A DNA stretch of 64,000 nt, from the NCBI GenBank assembly GCA_946807835.1, contig OX327686.1, positions 3,906,001-3,970,000 on the forward strand, given 5' to 3'. Below the pieces are notes generated by a model that saw only the letters and a list, made by a program, of their open reading frames with translations, was not told where the DNA came from and ran no database searches. Origin of the DNA: Ailanthus altissimus (lineage: Eukaryota > Streptophyta > Magnoliopsida > Sapindales > Simaroubaceae). Shown here piece by piece: positions 51,414 to 61,877 of this stretch. Both the position numbers and the translations under genes were made by a program. Positions within the stretch are counted from its first letter, which is position 1; every line of letters begins with the position of its first letter.

Positions 51414-52573
51414 TGTTGGGGTATTAAGTTATACTTTCTAATTTGACACTACTTTAAAATTAATTAAGTTACATCTTTGATACAATTTGTAGTGAATATC
51501 AAGTTATACTTTCTAATTAATACCACTTTAGATATCAATTCAGTCATTGTTATATCAATTCAGTCATAGTTATGATATTAGTTTGTTACAAAAAATCAAT
51601 CTTAATATTAATTTAATCATGAGATTAACTTTTTACATTGACTCAATTATTAATGTTTTATGTGTCATAATACTATAACTTGATATTTAGTACTTTAAAA
51701 ATTCTATGCGCATACGAAAAATTTAACTCACAAATAATTAAGAATATAAAATATTAACACACAAATAAAGATTAAAAAATCACAAGACACAAGATATACG
51801 TAATTTGACAAAATGCCTACGTCTACGAAGGATCCATAATCCAACTTCTTTTATTAATCAGATTACAAAATACCTTTTAAATTACTATGATCTTGCAAGA
51901 CCTCTTAGTATACCCATTGTAGACCTCTAAATATCTCTTATCACTGTGATCTTTATAAGATCTTTTAGTATCTTACATACTTCATAAGAGATTTAACTCA
52001 AGGAATACAAGAATAGCTCGAGCCATCTCAAAAGTATCTTTTGGTACTTTATAGTTCACACATGAATAAAGACACCCTCAAAGGTTACACCTTAGTGCAT
52101 TTCGCACTTAGTGCTTACCTAACTTTTCTATTCTTTTTCATATTTACATCTTGATGTTTAAGATATTTGAATTATTTCAAGGGGTTACAAGAGTTTATAT
52201 AATGTTTACAAAGTCCTTACAAATTCTAAACCTAATTAGAATAAGGGTATATGCGTTTAGGAGTCTGAAACCCCCCTCAAAGAAGTTTAATCAGAGTCAA
52301 AATAAAAAATTTCTGAAGTTGGGCGCCGCTACCTCAAGGATGAGTGTTGTGATGCTTAGCGCAATTGCATCTAGCGCCCCGACACTGTATAGCTAGCACT
52401 GCGGTGCTAAGGCCTGATGCTGAAGCCTGCTTTTTTTTCGCCCCTCCTTACTTCTAATTCTCTGTCTTGTTTCTTCCTCATATGCCCAAAACGTATTAGA
52501 CTTCTTGCTGACTTCACTTAGTATCCATCTCAACTTATGCCCATATATGATTATTGAATCATTACTTTCAACA
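51414..52573 (-). repeat. 3' LTR of the family-A element
   Basis: 1160 bases. On the minus strand it starts TGTTGAAAGTAATGATTC and ends TTAATACCCCAACA. It contains a GC-rich array at about 52318-52425 and a TTATATAA-like TATA sequence near 52195. About 120 bases longer than the 5' LTR owing to small duplications near its end (TTAAGTTA and TTCAGTCAT words repeat at 51425-51560). Confidence 0.82.
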
Positions 52574-53667
52574 AACTATTTCTTGATTCAAAATCTCTCC
52601 TTATGAAACTATCTAACATCATCCCCTCATTAACCAACACTTTTTAGCGTTGTCTATAGTCAAGTCTCAAACTTAATTAAAGCTTGTGACTATGGTCTCC
52701 AAAGATTCCTAAATGTTGATTATCTAGAGTATCCCTTATATTGTGATTTCTTATATCCCTTAGACAATATAACAACAATTCCTTAATGGATGAAAATCTA
52801 TTCTTGCAATTACTACATTTTTCACACATTCTCTTTCGACCTTTGTTACAATGTGAGATAATTTTAAAGTTGTATTATAGTTTTCATTTTTTCAATAATT
52901 TATATTGAACTATACAAACACTTTTCTCAGGCACATAACCTCCCTATGTGCTTCTCACCCATAGATTATTTTTTATGCCCTTTTAGTATTCCTTCTTTTG
53001 TCTTCCATGAATATCTCTATTTATTTTAATAGTCATCAGTCCATTAATTTTTTATGAGATCAGGAACAAATCTCACACCTAGTTTCTCCATTGCCTTTCC
53101 ACCATACAGTCTCAATCTTATTCTACCAATTCCTCATGACTTATTAAAGCTATACCTCAACCTTTAATGGATCTGTCGTTGGTAAATAAAAATTATCCAT
53201 GACTCATTTGGAAACTATACTCTAGAACCAAATAATTCATTTATCAGGCACACATTTCTGCAGAAGCTCTCATACTATCAAGGTCTTTGCCTAGTCATCT
53301 TATAGACTTGCAAATCTACCTTCTTATTTATCTTAGTCTTTCTCTTTGGACTATTCCTTATCAAGTACTTTAAGCGCCTTTTGGATCTACCTATTAATCT
53401 TTATTTTTCTTTTTATTATTATTTATTTTGTGTTCAATCTGAATGATTCTTCAGTCTTAGACTAAGATGATGCTGTCTTCTTGGTAGTCTCTTCAAGGGC
53501 GGTGTCTAACCCAAAACTCTCCAATAAAGGCCATCATCTTTTTCTCTTTCACATAATCATCTTCTCATTAAATTTCTTCCTTTTATTTATGAGTTCCCAT
53601 GGTTGACAATCTTTGCTTTGCAATTTGACTTTGTCACTTATGCTCTGCAATCTGGACCTCAATTATA

Positions 53668-53679
53668 GCTCTGATACCA
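53668..53679 (-). other. Primer-binding site of the family-A element
   Basis: The plus strand reads GCTCTGATACCA, the exact complement of TGGTATCAGAGC; sets the element's orientation as minus. Confidence 0.9.
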
Positions 53680-53680
53680 G

Positions 53681-54718
53681 TTCGTAGAGGTATCAAGCTA
53701 TGCTCTTCAATCAATACCACTTTAGGTATAAATTCAGCCACAACTTTGATATCACTTTGTTAAGAAAAATTAGCCTTAATACTAATCTCTCATAGAGATT
53801 AGCCTTTTACATTGACTCCATTATTAAGGTTCTATGTTCCCTATACTACAATGGCTTGGTATTTAACTCCTTAAGAACCCTAAACACTTGCGGAAGACTT
53901 AACTCACAAATAATTAAGAATATAAAAGATTAACATACCAAGTAAGATAAAGAAATAAACCATAAGACACAAGATATACATGGTCTGACAAAATGCTTAC
54001 ATCCAGAGGGATTCATGATCAAACTTCTTTTATTAATCAGATTACAAAGTATCTCTTAAATCATTATGATTTTATAAGACCTCTTAGTATCTCTCATTGT
54101 AGATCTCTAAGCATCTCATAGATCACCGTGATCTATATAAGACCTTTGAGTATTTCTTATACCCTATAAGAGATTAAACCCAAGAAATAAAAGAATAACT
54201 CGAGCCCTCTAAAAAAGATCTTTTAGTGCTCATTTTATTCAAATAGGAACAAAGACACCCTCAAAGATTACACCTTAGTGTACCACATTTAGTGCCTATC
54301 TAGCTCTTTTATTCTCTCTTATATCTACATTTTGATGTTTAAGATGCTTGAGTTATTTTAAGGAGTTATAATAATTTATATAGTGTTTACAAAGTCTCTA
54401 AAAATCATAAACTTTGTTAGAATAAGAGTCCATGCATTTAGGAGTTCGAAACTCCCTGAAAGAAGTCATATTCAAGCAAAAATAAGAAATTCCTGAAGCT
54501 AGGCGTCGCTGCACTTAGCGCAATTACATCCAACGCCGATGTCGTAGCACTGAGGCTTAGTACTGAAGCCTACCTTTTCTCTACCCCTCCTTACTTTTAA
54601 TTCTCTATCTTACTTCTTCTTCGTATGCCCAACGCGTACTAAATTTCTTGTTAACTCTTCACTTAGTATGCATCTTAATTTATGGCCATATATAATTGTT
54701 GAATCACCACTTCCAACA
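53681..54718 (-). repeat. 5' LTR of the family-A element
   Basis: About 1038 bases. On the minus strand it starts TGTTGGAAGTGGTGATTC and ends beside the primer site. The GC-rich array is at about 54500-54570. Alignable along its length to 51414-52573 with clear divergence, so the insertion is not recent. Confidence 0.82.
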
Positions 54719-54723
54719 TTTAT

Positions 54724-56413
54724 TATTATTTTTTATATAATTTTGAGAATTAAAAAAAAAATTCCCGGTTATGTGATTATATATAATGTGGGGTTTCTTG
54801 TTTCAAACCCAAAATAGGAAACTGCAATTAGTATAACTTTTTAATCAAGGGAAAGAAGAATTTAAAAGAAAGAATAGAGGTCAGATCGGCATAAGAAATT
54901 AAAAACACTTGATTACTTGTGAAAATGCAAATAAATTGCTTTGTTAGAGATTGCTATCTTCAATGATTTGCTTGGAATACATGTGCTTTTTATCCATTTA
55001 TTTATTTATTCGACTCAACTGCACAAAAACAGAAAACAAAATAATGCAAGAATCTGCTTTATTTGACATCATGCAAGAATCAAAGTGCATTACGTTCATA
55101 AAAAAAAATGCATTACGTTATTATTTGTCAATAAAGAGAACATTGATCCCTTTTCTTAATAATATTGATTGATTTACCCTTATTTGAATGGCTCGATAAT
55201 AAAGAGGTTGTAATGTATAATTTCACTTAAGTAGAAATTTTATGTTTGAATTTTTCCTTTTTAATATAAATAATAAGAAAAATAATAATATTAATTAATT
55301 TAAAAATAATATATAAAAATTGAGAGATAAACATTCGTTTTCTCATTATACTTTATTTATAAAATATTAGAAAATAAAAGAAAATAAACAATTTTTGTTT
55401 CAAAAATGTCTTATTATTTTTTTTTTATCGAACCTAACCCACAGTTTGGCATTAGTAAACACTTACGTAACATATATACTAGTGACAGAGGCGGAACCAA
55501 AATTTGAGTTTTAAGGGGCCAAATCATAACATATTTTTAAATTTAATAAAATAAAATAATAAAATATTTTATTCTATATCAATAATGGATGAACAGAAAA
55601 AAAATGTTGTTGAAAACTTTATCATAATCTTAATAATTGATGATGAATAGATTTCTAAATTTTAGTATTTTATTCATAAAATTGATTAATTGTAAATGGT
55701 TTTCTCATTAAAAAAATAAAATATTAAACAATAGGCATGTATTATATTATTCGTAAAAATAATTTTTTTCTTAAAATTAATAAATTTAAAACAAAAGAAT
55801 AAAAATCAAGATCCATATAAAATTATAATAGTAAGATATTAAAAAATTAATTAATATATAAATAAAATTTTAAAATATTCTAATTTACTTATTTCTTGTA
55901 GATTTTTTTCCTTAGCCTTTGAATTAGGGAAAAGAGTTTGATGCAAATTTGAAGAGAAAATAAAATCATTAATGTATGGCGTTCCATAATTATAGTCTTT
56001 TTATATAAGTTAAATTAAAAAAATTCTTTTTCATATAAAAAAATTACAAATATAAAATTTTTTTGTATAAAAAAAAAGATACATTGTATCTTCATGTAGA
56101 AAAAGAATTATAAGTATAAAATTCTTTAGTATTAAAGGCTGCTTATAAATATAAAATTATTTTTATTGAGATAAGATAATGAAGTTGAAAAATATAAAAA
56201 TAGAGACTATTTGTAAATTAAAAATTATTTTTTTTGGAGAAAAACATTAAAGTGGAGAAATATGATATATTGTTTGAACATTAAATAATATAATAAAAAG
56301 TAAGTCTTTAATGTTAGTATGAACCACTTTCTTAAATTGACAATGTAACCCACTAAGTATAAGAATTTTAAAATAATTTGGGAGATCTAAAATATGAATT
56401 TAATACTAAAAAA
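54724..56413. other. AT-rich intergenic DNA, no gene seen
   Basis: No coding region recognised. Words such as AATATAAAATT and TTATAAGTATAAAATTC repeat between 56040 and 56170. Confidence 0.5.
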
Positions 56414-57224
56414 TTATATCTAATTTTTATTTGATATGAGACATGACATTCTTCCCCACTTAATCTCGTGACGCCCTCTTCATACTCTAACCTAAACTCA
56501 TGGGTCAACCTGACCCGTATTACCCATCTCCCAGAGTTACGTAACCTATCACTCACGTAGCAATTTCTATTGAGATTCGTGACAGGATTTTTAGAGTCTA
56601 CTTTGCCCGTAATACTCATTCCCCTAGGAATATGAGAGACGCACTTCTCACGTGGTAATTATTATTGGGGCAATTTGGAGAACTCACATGCGAATGAGAA
56701 TTGAGTCTACTCTAATACCACTTGTCACGACTCGGATGCTTACTTTTGACCCAAAAGACTAACATATTATGTAATGTTATCTACTCGCTCATATATACAC
56801 AAAATCTATCTAATTTTTATTTAATGTGAGAGGTGACATTCCCCACCGAAATACGTGATCCCCTCATCACGATTTGACCAAAACTCAGGAGTCAATCTAA
56901 CATGTAGCCTATTCTCCAGAGTTAGGAGACCTACTACCCATATGGCAATTTCTATTGGAACACAAGACAAGATTTTTAGGGCTCATTTAGCCCGTAATGC
57001 CCATCTCTCTGGGGATATGAGGGACTCATTACCTATATGACAATCTCTATTGGAAAGATTTTGAGGGTGCACATGTAAATAAGAATTCGAATTTGCTTTG
57101 ATACCACTTGTCACGGATTTGGCGGTAATCATTGACCCAAAAAACTAATCTGTTAGATAAAATTGCTCACCAGCTCATATATATTTAAAATTCACTTAAT
57201 TTTTATTTAATATGGGACGTGACA
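56414..57224 (-). mobile_element. Multimeric TRIM-like element (three LTRs, two interiors)
   Basis: A short LTR opening TGTCACG and closing GTGACA or GACGTGACA occurs at 56723-56838 and 57109-57224 (116 bases each), with a third, truncated copy ending at 56448. Between them are two homologous interiors of about 270 bases sharing CCCAGAGTTA-like, GGCAATTTCTATTG and AGGATTTTTAG-type blocks. Plus-strand primer-site complements precede two of the LTRs: ACTCTAATACCA (56709-56720) and GCTTTGATACCA (57095-57106), so the element reads on the minus strand. No coding capacity. The small open frames here are not genes. Confidence 0.75.
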
Positions 57225-57753
57225 TATGAGTCTTTAGATCGTGCAACAGTTCCCCACTCACTAGCTGCGCTGACAAATTAATTTATCAATTTATTCAGAT
57301 AAAAAAATTTGAGATAAAGATGTTAAAAAGTGTAATATTAGTCATAAGTTTATATATGATTCATCAATAACAAATGGGTCGAGAACAATGAAATTGAATT
57401 GGGTACAGGCAGACTTGATCTGGGCAAAAACCTGATAATTCTGTAATTCTGCCTCTACCAAGTTATAAGTGCATCTTCAATTCTTCATATTTTCCGCCTA
57501 CCTAAACTAACAAGATTAGCTGGAATATTAATCAGAGACACCCAATATTAATAATAGGGAACAAAGTTCATAAGTTCCCAACTGCACAAAAGAATTTCAC
57601 TTTCCATTTTTGGCGATGAATGAAAATTAATAGTACTTCTGTTTACAAGCTGTCGACCATTTTTGGTTAACAATAATCAAATGTTACTTCCCATTTCATT
57701 TATTTATGTTTACACAGGATTATTAATGCCTGCGGCGAGACTTTCTTAACTCT

Positions 57754-58026
57754 ATGAGCCTGCCAATGGAAGAACACAAGGTAGAGAGTTATAACAGTAA
57801 CATCGAGGCTACTGGTTTTAATACTAACACGATCAAGAATCGACTACGAAGGAGAGGCAGGCCAAAGAAAGATGTTAGCATAAGCAAGACAATTGAGAAA
57901 GATGAGATTATGGAATTAGTCGATGAATTCACTTCTTGCGAGAGAGAAGCTGTGGAGGAGGTTGTCAATCCCACGAAGAAGAGGGCCCATAGACGAAAGG
58001 GCACGCCCAGGCGAGCCGCGGTTTAA
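57754..58026 (+). CDS. Small basic protein with AT-hook-like motif
   Basis: A 90-codon frame that I do not recognise as a named family. Residues 31-38 read RRRGRPKK, matching the RGRP core of an AT-hook, which binds the minor groove of AT-rich DNA. An acidic segment (IEKDEIMELVDEF, about 47-59) follows and the C-terminus is strongly basic (KKRAHRRKGTPRR, about 75-87). This would suit a nuclear chromatin-associated protein. It has no introns in view and no clear TATA box. An in-frame stop lies just upstream (near 57725) and a second ATG at 57766 has a similar context. It may be a real small gene or a surviving exon or retrocopy of a larger one. Confidence 0.5.
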   Translation: MSLPMEEHKVESYNSNIEATGFNTNTIKNRLRRRGRPKKDVSISKTIEKDEIMELVDEFTSCEREAVEEVVNPTKKRAHRRKGTPRRAAV

Positions 58027-58418
58027 GCCATCTATCCATTAATTTTCTCTCTAGGCCAAACTTGTTTTTCATCTTTTATGGAGTAAAATCTTCTAATTTT
58101 TTAGGGTATTTTTTTCTTTAATAAAATATAAACTTAGTCCCTTCTCAACTCATGATGTAGATGACATTCGTATTGAAACTCCTAGTTCTTTTATGATGTT
58201 TTTGCTTTATTTACTTTACTCCATAAGTTGTGTTGATTCACTGATCTTTAACCATAGTTATTTTGGTTAAAACTTTCCTTTCCATTTTTCCTAGAAAAGC
58301 AAAATGAATCAGATACTAGGTTGCACCCATGCTATGTGCTGAGATTTGATATTGGATGAAAGTGTTGAAACTGCAAAAACCTTGATTAGCGTTTTCTGGT
58401 TTCGTTTTAATTGATGTT

Positions 58419-58567
58419 ATTATATATAATTACTTCAGTGATTCATCTGCGCTCCTGAATTAGCATTTTCTCAACACTTCTTGTCATCCATCTTCTTCTT
58501 TGTTCCTTAATTTTCTATTTTTTTTTTTGTTGTTTTATATTCTAAGACTCTTTGATATTAAGTTATT
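58419..58567 (+). repeat. Direct repeat, copy 1
   Basis: Shares with 59977-60127 the words TATATATAATTACTTCA, CTCAACACTTCTT, TTGTTCCTTAATTTTC (copy 2 CGTTCC) and TTTGATATT, in the same order and strand, about 1.56 kb apart. Confidence 0.7.
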
Positions 58568-59976
58568 TTTAGATTAGATTTTTTGTGTTATTTATGTCTT
58601 TCAAACAAGTACAATAATATTTTCTGATTAATGAAGTTTATTCATACATATGTTTAAGCATATATTAAAATTATTTATTTATAAAATATGCGATCTATAT
58701 ATTAAACATATGATATTAATGCAGAATGTACAGATCACAGGTTTTTTATAAATTAAATTTTGTTTACAACTATTAATGAAAAAGACATTTTATTATGTAA
58801 AATTATAGTTTTTCTACTTCTTATAATAGATAATTTATCTTAATCATCGAAGTTGAGACTTTGAGTAAAAAAATTAGTGTGTATGATATATTAAACGAAA
58901 CTACTATAAATTTTAATATGGTTAACTAAATATCGTAGATCTTAATTTATAAAACTTTAATAAGTTTGATTGATCTTAATCCTGAACATGTAATGAACTT
59001 ATATTCATGTGATTTTTTTTTTAAATTATCACAGAGTCAGATCCATATAAACAATAAAAACCTCGATAGTTTGAAGATATAATTTCATAAGTCGTAGAAA
59101 CATATACTTGCAAGATACAGTCTACTTAGCGATGTTTACTTAAATTGTTTGCAGTATTTAATCATTTAAATTTGTTACCACAGTTTATTTAATAAATTAT
59201 TTATTAAATAATGATATTTATTTGTAAATTTATTTATAAATATAGACATATAAAAAAATAATCATTGAAACATTTAGTGATTTAAGGAGAAAATAGGTAA
59301 TTAAAGAAGCAATGTATTTTTTTATGTCCTAACTTTAATTATGGACATTAGTTAGAGGGTCAATTAAGTGGTTATGATTGATCTTAGAACAAGTCTAATT
59401 TAATTAAAAATAATAATTAAAATATATTTTATTTATTTTACATGAGTTACTAGAGTGTAACATTCAGCTTTTAATAAAATAAATTGGGGTTAACTTAAAA
59501 GAATTAGTGAATCACGAGATGACATGAACTAAGCCTTTTAAGTTTGAGCTAGTAAGCTCATGGGTTTAGCAATTTCTCTACTAACTCAAATTCTAATCAA
59601 ATTTTAAATTTCAAATAATAATTAAACTCTAAATCCCCCAAAAATATGCTTATATATATGAGAGATAGTGAGTAGTAAAATATAGTAATAATAATTCTCT
59701 TATGTATTTCACGGGAAAAAAAATTAGACTACTCCTCTTCTCTTAGTTTAGCATTGGCCTGGACATATATGAGTTTGAAGATTAAGAGAAATTTATATGC
59801 CCACACAAATGAGTTTGAAGATTGAGGATAGTAAAAAAGATTATAACTAACTAGTTCATGGTTTATCAAACGAAAAATTGTAGTCATATTCTATTTTTAT
59901 ACATATAATTATAAACAAAACAATTTCATTTATGCACAAGTTAATTTTATTAAACAAAAACTAATTTATCCAACAA

Positions 59977-60127
59977 TTATATATAATTACTTCAATGATT
60001 TATCTGTACTCCTGAACTAACATTGACTCAACACTTCTTTTCACCCATTTCCTTCTTCGTTCCTTAATTTTCAATTTTTTGTTGTTTTATTTTAAAATAT
60101 TTTAAAACTATTTGATATTCAATTATT
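59977..60127 (+). repeat. Direct repeat, copy 2
   Basis: Collinear with 58419-58567, with scattered substitutions and small gaps; unlike an LTR pair there is no primer site after copy 1 and no TG/CA boundary that I can define. Confidence 0.7.
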
Positions 60128-60305
60128 GTTTTCCTAGGTTATTGTTTTGCATGGAAGGTGTATTAGTCTTTTTATTTATATAGAGTGTACATTAATCTCC
60201 TTTTATTGGAGTATAGAATTGCAATTATGTTATATAAGAAATGTATCTTAAGCAAGAGCTTGAGATTCAGGTTAGGGGTAATCTAGTAATTTGCCAAGTT
60301 TTTAG

Positions 60306-61221
60306 TAAGGATGGCAAAAAAAAAATATTCAAACTTAAAAAATTCAAAATTTTGAAAAAAATTAAATTTTTTTTTTCCTAGTGAGGGTTGCATTTTATTT
60401 TGTTTTTCTAAGGTTTAATCGATCCTAATTTTTTTTTTAGATCCAAATAAACTCAGCGTGAAACTCTGGTTAAATCAATTTATCAAATTTGTATGATGTG
60501 GGGATTTGTCAATTTTGTAACAATATAATGTTTTTTTAAAAGAATTTGAATTATTAAATGATTGACTTATTATTTTAAATTATAATATTACAATCAAATT
60601 AATATATTAGTGCATGTTTCAAAATTAATATAAAAATTATTAGAAAAGAACGAGCAACAAAGATAATAAAATAAATTTAACATTGTAATAATCATAAGAG
60701 AAAAAAAATTATTAAAATTTAAAATATATTAAATTACTAATACAATCTAATAAGTAACAAATTAACAATTGTCTAATAAAATAAACGCTCCAAATTTGAC
60801 CACAAAAAATAACAATAAAATAAAAATACAAGTTTCAGGCACCTAGACCTAGCCTGCACTCAGAAAAATTATTAGTGCATGTTACAAAATTAATATAAAA
60901 ATTAATAGAAAAGAAAGAGCAATAAAGATAATAAAATAAATTTAACATTGTAATAATCATAAGAGGAAAAAAATTATTAAAATTTAAAATATATTAAATT
61001 ATTAATACAATCTAATAAGTAACAAATTAACAATTGTCTAATAAAATAAACACTCCAAATTTGACCACAAAAAAATAACAATAAAATAAAAATGCAAGTT
61101 TTAGGCACCCATACTTAGCCCGCACTCAGAAAAACTTGAATTTTAGGTAACTTAAAAAAATTCAGGTCTAGGTTCAAGTTAAGGAGAACTTAAACTTAAA
61201 CCTGAATTTTTCCATCCTTAA
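60306..61221. mobile_element. Possible DNA-transposon relic with internal duplication
   Basis: The left end TAAGGATGGCAAAAA and right end TTTTTCCATCCTTA form a short inverted repeat of the kind seen on plant hAT-like non-autonomous elements (from memory). The interior consists largely of a tandem duplication. No transposase coding is visible, and the 8-bp target duplication expected of hAT elements is not convincing. Confidence 0.4.
60606..61136 (+). repeat. Tandem duplication of a ~265-bp unit
   Basis: Copy 1 is 60606-60870 and copy 2 60871-61136. Both start ATTAGTGCATGTT and end CACTCAGAAAAA, with only a handful of differences (for example ACGCTCC against ACACTCC), so the duplication is relatively recent. 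Confidence 0.92.
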
Positions 61222-61877
61222 TTTCGAGGACGAACAGATGCACAGAGATCATGCCATAAGACCACAATCCTAAAGAATATAGGCAACATGGAGCACAACA
61301 TCCATATTCTGCTCTGTAGAAACAGTCGCACGAGTTTACCCACCCATGATCCTTGCAATCTCAAACTATCGGCACAATTTAGAGTATTGACCAATAATTC
61401 TTATAATCTTGTATGACCCGCATAGTATGGGACGTAAGGCAATGGGTAACCACCCAAAAAAACCTGTACAAGGGAAACCACCAGATTGGTTTTGTAAGTA
61501 CACTAACTAAACTTATATGCAAAGAGTATTGAGAATACTAAATTAACTCAACTTCAAATTAAACAATTATTTTTAGAGAAATTTTTTTTATCTTTGACCC
61601 AGGACTAACATCTAGCGAAAAGCCGCTGACAACATAAATTATTTTAAATTAATTTTTCTAGCATTATTCAACACATTTGTTTTGAATGAAATTCTTTGAG
61701 CGGTTTAAGGAATTTTTTTTTTTAAAAAGTGAAATTTCTAGAAAGCCCCTTCATCAGGAAAAAAAGAAAGAAAGAAAGAAAGAAAATGGCGGGAAACTCT
61801 AGTCATGACAATACCAAATAGTTAAAAAAAAGGGGAAAATTTGATAGAAATCGAAGAAGCCAAAAAGCAAAGGAAAA
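61222..61877 (+). promoter_or_regulatory. Upstream region of the RPA32 gene
   Basis: Contains a GAAA microsatellite (about 61764-61785) and a purine-rich leader close to the start codon. ATGGCGGGAAA (61786-61796) contains GGCGGGAA, which fits the E2F-binding consensus TTTSSCGC/GCGSSAAA imperfectly but is suggestive for an S-phase gene. No clear TATA box. Confidence 0.4.

Larger units (their letters stand above)
51414..54718 (-). mobile_element. Non-autonomous LTR retrotransposon (family A)
   Basis: A 3305-bp element on the minus strand with a perfect 5-bp duplication tttat (51409-51413 and 54719-54723). The 5' LTR is about 53681-54718 and the 3' LTR 51414-52573. A primer site complementary to initiator-Met tRNA lies at 53668-53679 (plus-strand GCTCTGATACCA), directly inside the 5' LTR. 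The 1.1-kb interior has no gag-pol motif and no long open frame. Its LTRs are homologous to the solo LTRs at 467-3803 and 8617-9442, so it is the only copy in the window showing the family's primer site and polarity. It is too large for a classic TRIM; small-LARD type or an internally deleted copy fits. Confidence 0.85.
58027..60305. other. Intergenic DNA with a spaced direct duplication
   Basis: AT-rich with no coding region recognised. Two copies of a roughly 150-base segment lie at 58419-58567 and 59977-60127. Confidence 0.55.

Noticed and set aside
56368..57040. Two short frames within the TRIM-like array
   Set aside because: They span LTR and interior boundaries of a non-coding element and differ between the two copies.
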